A DNA stretch of 64,000 bases from Fodinibacter sp963763015 (lineage in GTDB: Bacteria; Actinomycetota; Actinomycetes; Actinomycetales; Dermatophilaceae). The first letter of the stretch is position 1; each line of letters begins with the position of its first letter. The notes under the pieces were generated by a model. The model did no database searches, had not been told where the DNA came from, and worked only from the letters and a program-made list of their open reading frames with translations. The stretch spans positions 243,215 to 307,214 of the forward strand of contig CAVXML010000008.1 of NCBI GenBank assembly GCA_963763015.1, read 5' to 3'. Below, one piece after another: positions 16,863 to 27,600 of this stretch. The translations under genes and the position numbers were made by a program.

Positions 16863-18556
16863 CCGACAGCGGCTTTCGGGCACCAGCCGAGGAGCCCGGG
16901 CCGCCACCGGCCAGGGACAGGAGCCGGCGCAGGAGGGCGCTCGCGGTCAACGTCGTGGCGGTCGTGCTCGTGTGGTTCACCCTCCTGTCTCCCAACCAGC
17001 CGGACCACATCACCGTCTCGAGCTTCCTCCGCCTCCCCGTCGAGGTCCTGCTCGTCGCCGGTCTTGCCCTCGCCCTCCCGGCTCGGTGGACCCGCAGGGT
17101 GGCCATGGTCGTGGGAAGCGTCCTCGGCGTCCTGACCTTGATGAAGGTCCTGGACCTCGCGGCCTTCGTCGTCCTCGACCGGCCGTTCAACGTGATGACC
17201 GACCGGAGCCTGCTCGGCTCGGGGGTCGGCTTCGTCCGGGACTCGGTCGGCACCGTGGCCGTGATCGGTGCTGCGCTCGTGGCAGTGGGGCTCACCTGCG
17301 CGGTGGTCGTCTGCCTGCCCCTGGCCATCGGGCGCCTCTCCCGACCCCTCGTCCGTCGCCGGGCGACGGCAGCTCGCTGGGTCGGCGCCCTGACGGTCGT
17401 CTGGGTCGCTGCTGCGGTGGTCGGCGTGCAGGTGGGAGCGGTGGGTCCGGTCGCAGCGGCAGGGGTGGGGCCCTACGTGGCCGGCAAGGTTCGTGCCGCC
17501 GAGGTCGCCCTGCGCGACCAGGACCGCTTCGATGCGGCGGTCGGGGTCGATCCGATGCGCGGCGGGGCGGGCGACCTGGCCGGACTGCGGGGCAAGGACG
17601 TCGTCGTCGCCTTCGTCGAGAGCTACGGCCGCGTCGCGCTCGAGGGGCAGGGGTCGAGTGAGGTCACGGCGTTGTTGGATGCCGGGAGCACCCGGCTGCG
17701 CGCCTCCGGCTACGACGCCAGGAGCGCGTTCCTCACGTCTCCCACGTTCGGAGGCAACAGCTGGTTGGCCCACGCCACGCTGAAGTCGGGTCTGTGGGTG
17801 GACAACCAGTGGCACTACGAGCGCCTCCTGTCACGCGAGCGCACGACCCTCACCTCGGCCTTCGGGGACGCCGGCTGGCGGACGGTGGCGGTGCTCCCCT
17901 CGAACCGCGGGGATTGGCCGGAGGGAGAGGCCTTCTACGGGTTCGACGAGGTCTACGACCGGACGAGCCTCGGGTATGCCGGCCCGAGGTTCGGCTTCTC
18001 CGCCATGCCGGACCAGTACGCGCTGGCGGCCTTCGCGCAGCGGGAGCTCAGCGCGTCCGGTCGTGCGCCGGTCATGGCGGAGCTCGACCTCACCTCCAGC
18101 CACGGCCCCTGGGCGCCGCTGCCGAGGGTGGTCGACTGGAGCAGGCTGGGGAACGGCGCTGTCTTCCACGGCATCCGGGACGACGCCGTGACGGCCGGGC
18201 AGCTGTGGAGTGACCGTGGCAACGTGCCGGCGGCCTACCGGAGCTCCATCGTCTACTCCCTCACGAGCCTTCTCTCCTTCGTCGAGAGGTACGGGAACGA
18301 CGACCTCGTCCTGCTCATCCTGGGGGACCACCAGCCGTCGACGATCGTGAGCGGTCATGGGGCGAACCGTGATGTGCCCATCACGGTGATCGCCCGCGAT
18401 GACGACGTGCTTGACGAGATCTCGGGCTGGGGCTGGCACCAGGGCCTGCGTCCTGCGCCAGATGCGCCGGTCTGGAGGATGGATGCCTTCCGTGACCGCT
18501 TCCTGGTGACCTACAGCGCTCCGGCGACCATCGAGTCGAGCCAAGGCCCGCAGTGA
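16859..18556 (+). CDS. Membrane sulfatase-fold (LTA-synthase-like) phosphotransferase
   Basis: A 565-residue protein with a basic N-terminus, several membrane segments (~residues 30-205) and an extracytoplasmic alkaline-phosphatase/sulfatase fold. Landmarks are VVVAFVESYGRVALEG near 260 (metal-binding Glu), SPTFGGNSWLAHATLKSG near 300 (candidate nucleophile Thr), LDLTSSHGPW, and LLILGDHQPS near 490 (metal Asp/His). This is the plan of lipoteichoic-acid synthase and phosphoglycerol/phosphoethanolamine transferases. GTG 16859 is chosen because the upstream gene appears to end there by GTGA overlap. With the CDP-alcohol enzyme it suggests phospho-alcohol decoration of a surface or lipid-linked product. 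Confidence 0.85.
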   Translation: MTDSGFRAPAEEPGPPPARDRSRRRRALAVNVVAVVLVWFTLLSPNQPDHITVSSFLRLPVEVLLVAGLALALPARWTRRVAMVVGSVLGVLTLMKVLDLAAFVVLDRPFNVMTDRSLLGSGVGFVRDSVGTVAVIGAALVAVGLTCAVVVCLPLAIGRLSRPLVRRRATAARWVGALTVVWVAAAVVGVQVGAVGPVAAAGVGPYVAGKVRAAEVALRDQDRFDAAVGVDPMRGGAGDLAGLRGKDVVVAFVESYGRVALEGQGSSEVTALLDAGSTRLRASGYDARSAFLTSPTFGGNSWLAHATLKSGLWVDNQWHYERLLSRERTTLTSAFGDAGWRTVAVLPSNRGDWPEGEAFYGFDEVYDRTSLGYAGPRFGFSAMPDQYALAAFAQRELSASGRAPVMAELDLTSSHGPWAPLPRVVDWSRLGNGAVFHGIRDDAVTAGQLWSDRGNVPAAYRSSIVYSLTSLLSFVERYGNDDLVLLILGDHQPSTIVSGHGANRDVPITVIARDDDVLDEISGWGWHQGLRPAPDAPVWRMDAFRDRFLVTYSAPATIESSQGPQ

Positions 18557-19326
18557 GGACCGACGAGCGTGCCGTGCCGGACCTGGCGTTGTGGAGGATG
18601 CGCGAGCCCGCCTTTGCCCCAGGCCAGTTCGTCGGTCAGGAGAGCTTCATGACGGCCGGCGAGATACTCGCCCTGGCGCGCCAAGCAGGGGTCGGGCCGG
18701 GGGTCTCGGTGCTCGATGCGTGCTGTGGGGTGGCCGGGCCCGGGCTCTTCATCACCCGCGAGCTGGGATGCACCTACCTGGGTGTGGACGCGAACCCCGC
18801 CTCCGTCGCGGTGGCACGAGACAGGGCTCGAGCGGCCGGTCTCGCCGCACTCTTCGAGGTCGCCCGGGTCCCCCCGCTTCCGCGCGGGCGGTTCGATGTC
18901 GTCGTTCTCCTCGAGACGATGCTCGCATTCCGCGACAAGCAGAGCGTGCTGAGGGAGGTCGCATCCGCGCTCCCCGTGGGTGGGCGCTTCGCCTTCACCG
19001 TGGAGGAGGGCGTGCCCCTCACCGACGCGGAGCGCAACCAGATGCCGGACCCTGACACGGTCTGGCCCATCCCGCTCCCGGAGCTGCTGTCAGCGCTGGA
19101 GGCTGTCGGCCTCCGCATCCGCTGGCAGGCAGACTCGAGTCGCTCGCACGCGGCCACTGTCGGTGCGGTGGTCGACGCGTATGCTGCCGCCGCGAGCCGT
19201 GCGGGTGCGGCTGTGCCCGGGTCGATCGTGGACCTCCTGGCCTCCCACCGGCTGTGGAGCGACTGGCTGCACGGGGGACGGGTGCGCAAGCTGGCGTTCG
19301 TCGTCGAGCGCATCGGGTCGACGTGA
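18553..19326 (+). CDS. Class I SAM-dependent methyltransferase
   Basis: A 257-residue methyltransferase. SAM site: GVSVLDACCGVAGPGLFITR near residues 48-68, acidic loop YLGVDANPASVAVARDRA, and post-motif DVVVLLETMLAF. GTG 18553 overlaps the sulfatase-fold gene's stop (GTGA). It is the last gene of the operon and is followed within ~100 bp by a strong terminator. The fold around MTAGEIL resembles small-molecule and lipid methyltransferases; the substrate is unknown. Confidence 0.9.
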   Translation: MRTDERAVPDLALWRMREPAFAPGQFVGQESFMTAGEILALARQAGVGPGVSVLDACCGVAGPGLFITRELGCTYLGVDANPASVAVARDRARAAGLAALFEVARVPPLPRGRFDVVVLLETMLAFRDKQSVLREVASALPVGGRFAFTVEEGVPLTDAERNQMPDPDTVWPIPLPELLSALEAVGLRIRWQADSSRSHAATVGAVVDAYAAAASRAGAAVPGSIVDLLASHRLWSDWLHGGRVRKLAFVVERIGST

Positions 19327-19427
19327 CGGCTCGCGGATGCCGGATCCCATGTCCCGTCGTTGGGGCCGCGGCATGAGGACACCGGCCGCCAGCGCCACTC
19401 GGGTTCGCGAAGAGACCACGTATCGAC

Positions 19428-19490
19428 GTCGAGCGAGCAGGACATGTCCGGTGCAGGCGGCCCGGCCCCGGCATGTCCTGCTCGCTCGAC
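19428..19490. terminator. Bidirectional terminator, 19-bp perfect stem
   Basis: Arms at 19428-19446 and 19472-19490 (GTCGAGCGAGCAGGACATG and its exact complement) with a 25-nt loop. It sits between the convergent methyltransferase (ends 19326) and spermidine-synthase-like gene (ends 19518) and would stop both transcripts. No clear T-tract follows. Confidence 0.8.
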
Positions 19491-19517
19491 AGGAGGAGGC
19501 TGTACCTCCCGCGAGGC

Positions 19518-21524
19518 TCAGCCGCTCCTGACCTGCGCGAGCGGGCTCGCCGGCAGGAGGTGCTTGCGCCCGGTCACCAGGGCCAGGCTGTAGCAGATCG
19601 CGACGATGACGAGCAGGGCGTTGAAGCCGAGCACCAGGGCGAGGTACTCCAGGGCGCCGCCCACCATGGCCCCGAGCAGGTTCGCCCCGAAGGCGGTCGT
19701 CGAGGACCCGACACCCTTGAAGCGCACGGCGAACAGCAGGTTCGCGAGGAAGATCGGCAGGAAGGCGATCGTGACCCCCACGGCGAACCTGGGGCCGGGT
19801 GGGAGGTCGAGCAGCAGGTCGCCGGGAACCACCCAGGCGAGCGCGAGCGCGGCGAGCAGCGCAACGTACAGCCACAGGGGTCGCGCGATGTGCACCCGGC
19901 GCGCCACCTCGACCGCGGCCAGAACGCTGAGGAGCACGCCGGTGAACACGGCGGCGTTGACCGCCCAGGTCGTACCGAACAGCAGCGCGAACTGCACGAC
20001 GTTCTTCGTCTCGAGCAGGAGGAACGCGACGCCCATGAAGAACAGGTCGGTGTACGGCCGCATCCGCCGCAACGGTCCGCCGACCCACCGCACGAGGACG
20101 AGCGAGGCGGCCAGCACGAGGGCCAGCATCCACAGGTAGAACGACGGGATCGTGCGGGTACCGAGGTAGGGGAACGGCCGGTCGTCGACCGACGGCTCGA
20201 GCTCACCGACCGTCGGGGCCCACGTGGTCGCGCAGCCTCCGGTCGAGGCGTCGTCGCGCAGCGTCAGGACCGCCTGCTGGCGCTGACCGTGCGTCGGCCC
20301 GAGCTGGACGCAGGGCGCGGCGCCGTAGACGGTGCGGATCGTGTTGGCGTAGCGGTCGAGCAGCCAGGGCTCGTAGTAGTTGTACATCGCGAAGGTGCCG
20401 CCGGGTTTCAGCAGCGAGCGCGCCCGCTCCAGCGCCTGCGTGGTGAAGAGGTAGTTCTCCAGCCGCAAGGCCGACTGTCCGGTGACGATGGTCGCCGAGT
20501 CGGGGAGCGCGAACAGGATGAGGTCGTAGCTGCCGGCCCCTCGCTCCATGAACGCGCGCCCGTCGTCGACGTGCACGGTGACCCGTTCGTCGGAGTACGG
20601 CCGGTCCGGATGCCGTTCGCGCCCGATCTGCACGAGCGCCGGGTCGATCTCCACCGCGTCGACCCGCCGGGCACCCTGGCTGAGCGCGACGGCGACGTCG
20701 TTGCCCGTGCCGGCACCGATGACGAGCACGTCGTCGCGGGCACCGGCGTAGGTGTAGGGGTAGAGGTAGAAGGGCGAGTCCGCCGTGATCTGGTCGACCG
20801 AGGCGCTGGTCTGGAGGGGGGTGTTGTTGACGTCGACGCGCACGTTGCCGCCCGAGGCCGTCTCGGTGCGGATCTTGTAGTACGGCGACCACTGGTACGA
20901 GCCGACGAACGACTCGACGCCCAGCAGGACGACCGTGACGGTGACCCCGGCTGCGGGGAGCCAGCGCCACGACCGGACCCTTGCGCCGAGGAGGACCACG
21001 AACGCCACGGCCGCGAGCACCGCCCAGGCCAGCGGCGGCATCCGGAGGAACGACAGCCCGGCGAAGGCGACGATCCCCACCAGGGAGCCGCCGATGTCGA
21101 GGCGGTAGGCCTCGAGCGGCTCGAAGGTCGAGAACGTGCGAGCCACCTCCTGGGCGATGGTGCCCAGCACGGCGACAGTGAGCAGGAAGACGACGGTGAG
21201 CGACAGCCAGCGGGGCAGCGGCGGCATCCCGAAGGACCCGACGAGCGCCCACCCGCCGGAGGTCGTCGTGCCGGTGCGGACGGAGAAGGTGAGGACGAAC
21301 GCGGCCAGCCCGGCGAGCAGCAGCGGCGCCAGCGGGAAGAGGTCGCGGCCGCGGTTGCCACGCAGGAACCCGAGCCCGATGCCGAGGAAGCTCGCCAGGA
21401 GAACGAAGTTCGTCAGGTGCACGAGGTAGAGGTTGTTCGACGAGGTCCACCGGATGAGGGCCAGCTCGACGAACAGCATGAGCGCGCTGGCGAGCACCAG
21501 CCGAGTCCGCGGCGACAGCGTCAC
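19518..21524 (-). CDS. Membrane-bound spermidine-synthase-like protein
   Basis: A 668-residue fused protein. An N-terminal block of ~6 membrane segments (residues 1-200) is followed by a soluble spermidine-synthase/SAM fold (~215-430: DDVLVIGAGTGNDVAVALSQ, VDAVEIDPALVQIGRERHPD, DDGRAFMERGAGSYDLILFA), and then a C-terminal block of ~7 membrane segments. Related actinobacterial proteins are annotated as spermine/spermidine synthases, but polyamine synthesis is unproved. A transporter or membrane methyl/aminopropyl-transferase role is possible. Start GTG 21524; divergent from the cyclase gene. Confidence 0.82.
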   Translation of the reverse strand: MTLSPRTRLVLASALMLFVELALIRWTSSNNLYLVHLTNFVLLASFLGIGLGFLRGNRGRDLFPLAPLLLAGLAAFVLTFSVRTGTTTSGGWALVGSFGMPPLPRWLSLTVVFLLTVAVLGTIAQEVARTFSTFEPLEAYRLDIGGSLVGIVAFAGLSFLRMPPLAWAVLAAVAFVVLLGARVRSWRWLPAAGVTVTVVLLGVESFVGSYQWSPYYKIRTETASGGNVRVDVNNTPLQTSASVDQITADSPFYLYPYTYAGARDDVLVIGAGTGNDVAVALSQGARRVDAVEIDPALVQIGRERHPDRPYSDERVTVHVDDGRAFMERGAGSYDLILFALPDSATIVTGQSALRLENYLFTTQALERARSLLKPGGTFAMYNYYEPWLLDRYANTIRTVYGAAPCVQLGPTHGQRQQAVLTLRDDASTGGCATTWAPTVGELEPSVDDRPFPYLGTRTIPSFYLWMLALVLAASLVLVRWVGGPLRRMRPYTDLFFMGVAFLLLETKNVVQFALLFGTTWAVNAAVFTGVLLSVLAAVEVARRVHIARPLWLYVALLAALALAWVVPGDLLLDLPPGPRFAVGVTIAFLPIFLANLLFAVRFKGVGSSTTAFGANLLGAMVGGALEYLALVLGFNALLVIVAICYSLALVTGRKHLLPASPLAQVRSG

Positions 21525-21717
21525 CGCGCCACCCTAGGCGCGGATCCGCCCCTCACCTCCCCCCGTCTCCCCCCGACTTCGTCTGCCGGTGAGCGCGCAA
21601 CACGCCGACCAGGGCGCGGATTCGAGCACGCTGACAGACGAGGTCGGGCAGCCGACCGGCCCCGCGCAGCCGGCCCGGCCATTGTCGGGCGACGCTCCCC
21701 CGGTCGATGATGAGCGG

Positions 21718-24388
21718 ATGAGGGACACGGCCCCCTCCGAGCTCACGATGCTCTTCACCGACATCGAGGGGTCCACCCGACTGCTCAACCGGCTGGGTGC
21801 GTCCTACACCGAGGTCCTCACGATCCACCGGCGCGTGCTGCGGACGGCCTTCGAGACGTTCGGGGGTCGCGAGCTCGGTACCGAGGGTGACAGCTTCTTC
21901 GTGGCCTTCGAGTCGGCCAGCGACGCCGTGGCCGCTGCGGTCGAGGGTCAGCTGGGGCTCCAGGAGTCGTCGTGGCCCGCGGGGGTCGCGCTCCGGGTCC
22001 GGATGGGCCTGCACACGGGCCACGCGGAGCCGTTCGAGGACGGGCTGGTCGGGTTGGACGTGCACCTCGCGGCTCGGGTGTCCGCCACGGGGTACGGCGG
22101 CCAGGTCGTGTTGAGCGAGGCCACCGCGCGCCAGGTCACGGACCGGCTCCCGCCGGGCATCTCGCTGCTCGACCTCGGCCTGCACCGGCTCAAGGACATC
22201 CCCGAGCCGCTGCACCTGTGCCAGCTCGTCGTCCCCGGGCTGCCCTCGACCTTCCCTCTGCTGCGCACCCTCGGGGCACCGGGCAGCCTTCCCTCCGCAC
22301 CCACGCCGCTGGTGGGCCGCGACGCCGACGTGGCGGCCCTGCAGGCCCTCCTCGCGGACGGTCCGCAGCGGCTCGTCACACTGACCGGCCCGGGCGGCAC
22401 CGGCAAGACCCGGCTCTCCCTGGCGGCGGCCGAGGAGCTGGCACCGGCCTTCGCCGACGGTGTCCACTTCGCCGATCTCACCACGGCCACCGAGCCCTCC
22501 GTCGCGTGGACCAGCCTCGCCGACGCGCTCGGGCGCTCCGGCGACGGCCGGGTCGAGGTGCTCGAGCACCTCCGCGAGCGCAACGTGCTCCTCGTCCTCG
22601 ACAACCTCGAGCAGCTGCCGGATGCCGGTGCTCCCCTCGTGGGCGAGCTGCTCGCCTCGACACGTGGCCCGCGCCTGCTCGCGACGAGCCGGCGACCCCT
22701 GCGCCTCGCCGGCGAGCAGGAGTACCCGGTGCCTCCCCTCTCGCTTCCGCTGCTGAACGGAGGCGTCCTCACGCCGGAGGCCGCCGGTCGGGCGGATGCC
22801 GTGCGCCTGTTCGTGCAGCAGGCCCGCCTGTCCGATCCCGGGTTTGACCTGCGCGCGGACAACGTCGTCGAGGTCGTCGCCCTCTGCCACCGGCTCGACG
22901 GCCTCCCGCTCGCAGTGGAGCTCGCCGCCGCCCGGGTCCGCCTGCTGCCCCCGAGGGCTCTCCTGGACCACCTCGACGAGGCGCTCGGTCTCCCGCTGCC
23001 CGGTCACCCCCAGCGGCAGCAGACCCTCACCGCCACGGTCGACTGGAGCTATCGGATGGTGGCGGAGCCGGAGCAGCAGGGCTTTCGCGCGCTCGCGGCG
23101 TTCGGCGCCTCCGGAGGGACGTTCGACGCGCTCGGCGCCGTGCTCGACACGCCTTCATCGGTGGCCGTCGTGTCCGGGCTGCTCGATGCCGCGCTCGTCC
23201 GGGTCGACGACGACCCCGCGGGGCCGCGCGTCCGGCTGCTGCACACCGTGCACACCGTTGCTCGCGACCTCGCGGTGCGCGCGGGCGAGCTCGACGACCT
23301 CCAGCGGCGGCACGCCGAGCACTACGTCGGCGTCGCGGAGCGCACGGCCGAGCGGCTGAGGGGCCCCGCCGCGCGAGCGGCCCGCGGGCTCATCGAACGG
23401 GAGATGGACAACCTGCGGGCCGCGCTCGACTGGTCGCTCGGTGGCTCGGGCGGCGGCACCAGCGGGGACGCGTCCGCCGACGTGGCCGCCGACTCGAGCA
23501 CGGACCGGGACGGCCGCGGCGCGACCGGCATCCGGCTGTGCACCGCGCTGGGATGGTTCTGGTACCTCACCGGCTACGACGCGGAGAGCCGCCGGTGGCT
23601 GGAGCGGGCGAGCCGCGCCGCCGCGGCCCAGCAGGGGCCGCAGCTCGCCCAGCTGCTGCACTCGTTCGCCTTGCTCCTCCTCCAGCAGGGGGAGGTCGTC
23701 ACGGCCAAGGAGATCCTCGGCAAGTCCCTGCTGCTCTGGCGTCGAGCCGGGAACCGCCACGGAGAGGCCACCGTGCTCAACAGCCTCGGCATCGCCCACC
23801 GAGCCCTCGGGGACCCCGAGCGGGCAGCTGGCCCGGCTCCAGGAGAGCCTCGCCATCGCCCGGGAGATCGATGACCCCCAGCGACAGGCCACCGCGCTCA
23901 CCAACATGGCGTTGCTCGAGATCGACACCGGACATCCGGAGGCCGCGCTCCCGTTCATCGCGGAGGCCGAGCGCCTCGACACGGTGCGCGGTGACGACTG
24001 GGCCATCGCCGCCGGCCACGTGAACCGGGCGGGCGCCCTTCTCGCGTCCGGCCGCCTCGCCGAGGCCGCCAACCTGGTGCGCGAGCTGGCTCGCTCGGTG
24101 GGCGACCACGGCGACCCGGACCTCACCCTCGAGCTCGTCGAGCTGGCTGCCGGGACCGCCTCCCTGGCCGGTGACCATACGCGCGCGGTGCGCCTCGCCG
24201 CGTGCGCCGACGAGCAACGGACCCTGAACCGGATGCCGTTGAGCACGCCGGACCGCGCGTTCCTCGAGCGGCGACTGGCCGCCTCACGGCGAGCTCTCGG
24301 CGAGCGGTTGGCCGAGGTCGAGCGCGCCGGTCGGGAGCTCACGACGGAGGACGCTCTCGCGGAGGCGGCGGAGATCACGGTGCCCTGA
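21718..24388 (+). CDS. Adenylate-cyclase/NTPase/TPR regulator, one frameshift
   Basis: Large signalling protein. Residues ~5-170 are a class III nucleotide cyclase domain with both metal Asp (LFTDIEGSTRLL and GTEGDSFFVAFESA). An AP-ATPase/NB-ARC-like region follows, with P-loop VTLTGPGGTGKTRLS near 222-236 and Walker B NVLLVLDNLEQLPD. The C-terminal part is TPR-like. The first frame ends prematurely after HRALGDPERAA; near 23825 the reading moves to another frame (LARLQESLAIAREIDDPQRQ) and continues to 24388. One extra base explains it. ATG 21718 gives the usual short N-terminus; GTG 21589 is in frame. Typical targets are unknown; many such proteins also carry a DNA-binding domain, not seen here. 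Confidence 0.82.
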
Positions 24389-24617
24389 CGAGGACCAGCG
24401 TGCACCACGAGCGCGCAGCATCCGACCCGGCCTCAAACCTCCGTGCCCAGCTCGGGGAGTCTCCGGCGGGCGACTCACCACGGTCGGGCCGACCGGGCCC
24501 TGGGCGCTCAGGACGGAGCCCGCCCTGGACCTTGCCGGCGTGGCGGGAGCCGGCGGCCGTCGCCAGCCCTGACGCACGCACGCGGGATCCAACCGGCGTC
24601 AGTCTCCTCGCCCGCAA

Positions 24618-27600
24618 TCACACGAGGCCAAGCCCGAGGAGCAGCACCGCTCCGAGCACCCCGACCGCGCCGAGTACCCCGGCCCGACCGGCCCGTGCCC
24701 CATCGAGGGGCTGCACGGGGAGCAGGAGCGAGCCGGCCATGACGAAGGCCGCGACGCACAGGGACGTCGTGAGGGGCGTGCGCCACCACGCCGCCTCGGC
24801 GAGCAGCCCCAGCGAGAGCACCGCGAGAACGAGGGGCGCCGCCATGGCGACGCGGGTGTCCCCGGCCGGGGCCCGGACGACCGGCATCGGCGCGAGCGGA
24901 CTGCCGAACGCCCCGGCGACGAGACCGACGAGCACTCCCGGTGGCCAGGTTGCGTGCTCGACACCGGTCGATCGCGCCGGGTCGGGCGACTCGGCCGGCT
25001 CGCGCGAGTCCGGGGGTTCGGCCACCCGTCGCGAGGCCACGACCACCCGCGCGGCCATGCCCACCCCGACGAGCGCCACGAGCGCGACGGCATACGTCAG
25101 GGCAGTCCACGGCCACAGCAGCTCCCGCCAGAACGCGAGGAGGAACGCCGCGACCGTGGCGACGACGGCCCACTGCGGTCGGCGCAGCCGGGCGACACCG
25201 CGCAGCCGGCCGAGCGGGCCCGTCCCCTCGAGCCAGTCCTTGGCCCCGGTCGGCAGCGTGGTTCCGCGCAGCGACACGAGGCCGGCGCCGGCAAGCACCA
25301 GAGCGAGCAGGCCCACAGTGGCCGCCGGGGCGGTGCGCTGCGAGCCGGCGAAGGACCAGCCCTCGGGCAGCGGCTTCGAGACGTCGAGGGACGTGCGGTA
25401 GGTCGTTGTGTCAAGGGCCGTGCGGGGTGGGCGGTCGGCGTACGTGGGGTCGAGGGAGGCCGCCTCCGCGAGTGCGCCCTGCGACGAGATGACGTGGACC
25501 GGCCCCCGGCGTCCTTCGACGACGCCGAGGTTGTGCCACCCGAGCGCGTACGCGGGCTCGGCGGCGACCGCGGCGCGCAGCACCGTGGACGCCTCCTCGA
25601 GGTGGCCCCGACGGGCGAGGAGCACGCCGAGATTGTTGGCGGCGGGGTAGTTCGTCGGGTCGCTCTCGAGGGCTCCCCGGTTCTGCCGGACGGCCGTCTC
25701 GTCGTCCCCGCCACGCCGGGCAACCTCCGCTGCGGTCAGGAGGTAGACCGGGCTGAGGGGGTCAGCCGCGACCGCGGCCCGGGACAGCTCGAGCGCGCTG
25801 CTCGGATCGCCGGTGCCGAGCGCGGCGATCGCGGCGGAGTTGCGCACCGCGTCGAGCCGGACCTCCCCCTCCAGGGAGTCCGCCCAGGACAGGGCCGTGG
25901 CGAAGTCCTCGGCGGCAGCCCGGTCCATCCCGACGGAGAGCTCATGGTCCCCGAGGAGCGAGGCCGCGAAGTAGGACAGGCGGGCGAACTCGTGGGCGGT
26001 CGCGAAGCCGTCGCTGAGCGTGGACTGGTAGCCGTACCCCTGCGCCCCCTCGAGCACGAGGGGACGGAGCACGGGCAACGCCTCGTCGGGCCGGCGCGCT
26101 CGCAGCAGCGCCGCCCCCCGGCCGAGCAGGGACTGGGCGACCGCAAGGTCGTTGCCCGACGACAGCACCCGCCAGCGCGCCGCCGCCGTGGCGAAGTGCG
26201 CGGCGGCATCGTCGTACTCCTTTGCCAGGTAGGCGATCTCGCCGAGCCGCTGGTGGGCGAGCGCGGTCTCCTGGCCGAAGTGCTCGGCCCACCGTAGAGC
26301 CTCTCGCCGGGCGCCGGAGAGGTCACCCGCCCACCGCAGGAGGTTCTGGCGGTCGTCGAGGAGGGTCTCGGCCTCCTCCCGCGCCTCCGACACCTCGAGC
26401 TCAGAGGGCAGGCCCCCGGCGAGCTCGTTGTCGACCTGCCGCTTGAGGCGTTCGCCGTCGGGGCAACCGAACCCCGAGAGCGACGGGTCGATGTCGTCGA
26501 AATCCTCGGGCCACCCCTGCGCGGCCGCAGCCGCGTTGCCGGCGACCAGGGCGTCGCGGCGCCAGACCCAGTCGGGACACGACGGTGCGGCGTCCGTGAG
26601 GGCGGGCACGTCCCAGAAGGTTGGCACGAAGCCCTCGTCAGCGACGACGCCGCCGCCAGAACCCTGTCCGGACTCGAGCAGCGAGATCTGCACCGGCGTG
26701 AGCACGTCCGCGCCGAGGGAAAGCGGAGCGTCGAGCGGGATGACCGCCATGACGTCAGGGAACGCGTCCCGCCCGAGCTCGGCCAGTCGTTCGGCCAGGG
26801 TCGACGCCACGGCGAACCGACGGGCGGCCTCCTCCGCCGTGATCGCCACCTGGAGCGCACGAGCCGGATGGTCCGACCCGTCGGCCGCAGCGACGGCGAG
26901 GCGGGCGGCATCCTGAGGTCGCGCGAGGCCCAGCCTCGCGCGGGCCGCGCCGAGCCGGGCGGCGGGTGTCTCCTCCGCCTCGAGGAGGCGCGCGAAGACA
27001 GCATCCGCGTCACGGAACGCCCGGCGCGAGGTGAACGGCTGCGGGGTCGCGAGGTTCATCCCGGTGGCGAGGTAGACGTCGCCGAGGGTCGCGAGCACCC
27101 CCGGGTCGCCGGGGTGCGTGCGCACGAACTCCGTGGCCTTCTCCTCCGCCGCCTCGAGGAAGGCGCCGAAGAGGGGGGCGACCGAGGTCTCCTCGGGCTC
27201 CCCGAGACCGATGTTGAGGTCCCTCATGAGGGCAAGCCAGCCCGGTGTCGGGTCGTCAGGGCAGACGTGCCGGGCCTGGGCCGCCTCCGACTCGATCGCG
27301 TCATCCGGTACCTCGGCGTCCGAGGCAACGAGCGCGAGCAGGTTGAGCTGGGCGTCGCAGCCGCCTCCGGCTCGGGCGCGGTCGAGCACGGCGAACGCGA
27401 GCCGCACGGAGTTGGTCTGGAGCCCGTAGGCGATCTCTGGCTGGGCGGCCAGGAGGAACAGCGCGGCGCCCAAGGCCGCTCCCCCGTCGGCAAGCCGGGG
27501 CGCGTCGACGGTATCGAGCACCTCGTCGACCGCACTGAAGCGGTACGGATAGTCGGTCGTGACCTCGCCGACGGACGGCCAGTCGAAGCCCTCTGCCGGC

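Noticed and set aside
16863..17661. C-terminal extension of the CDP-alcohol enzyme frame
   Set aside because: Overlaps the sulfatase-fold gene in another frame and is low-complexity; more likely a frameshift near 16.8-16.86 kb.
19473..21710. 745-codon forward frame opposite the spermidine-synthase-like gene
   Set aside because: Arg/Glu/Gln-rich low-complexity translation typical of antisense GC-rich DNA.
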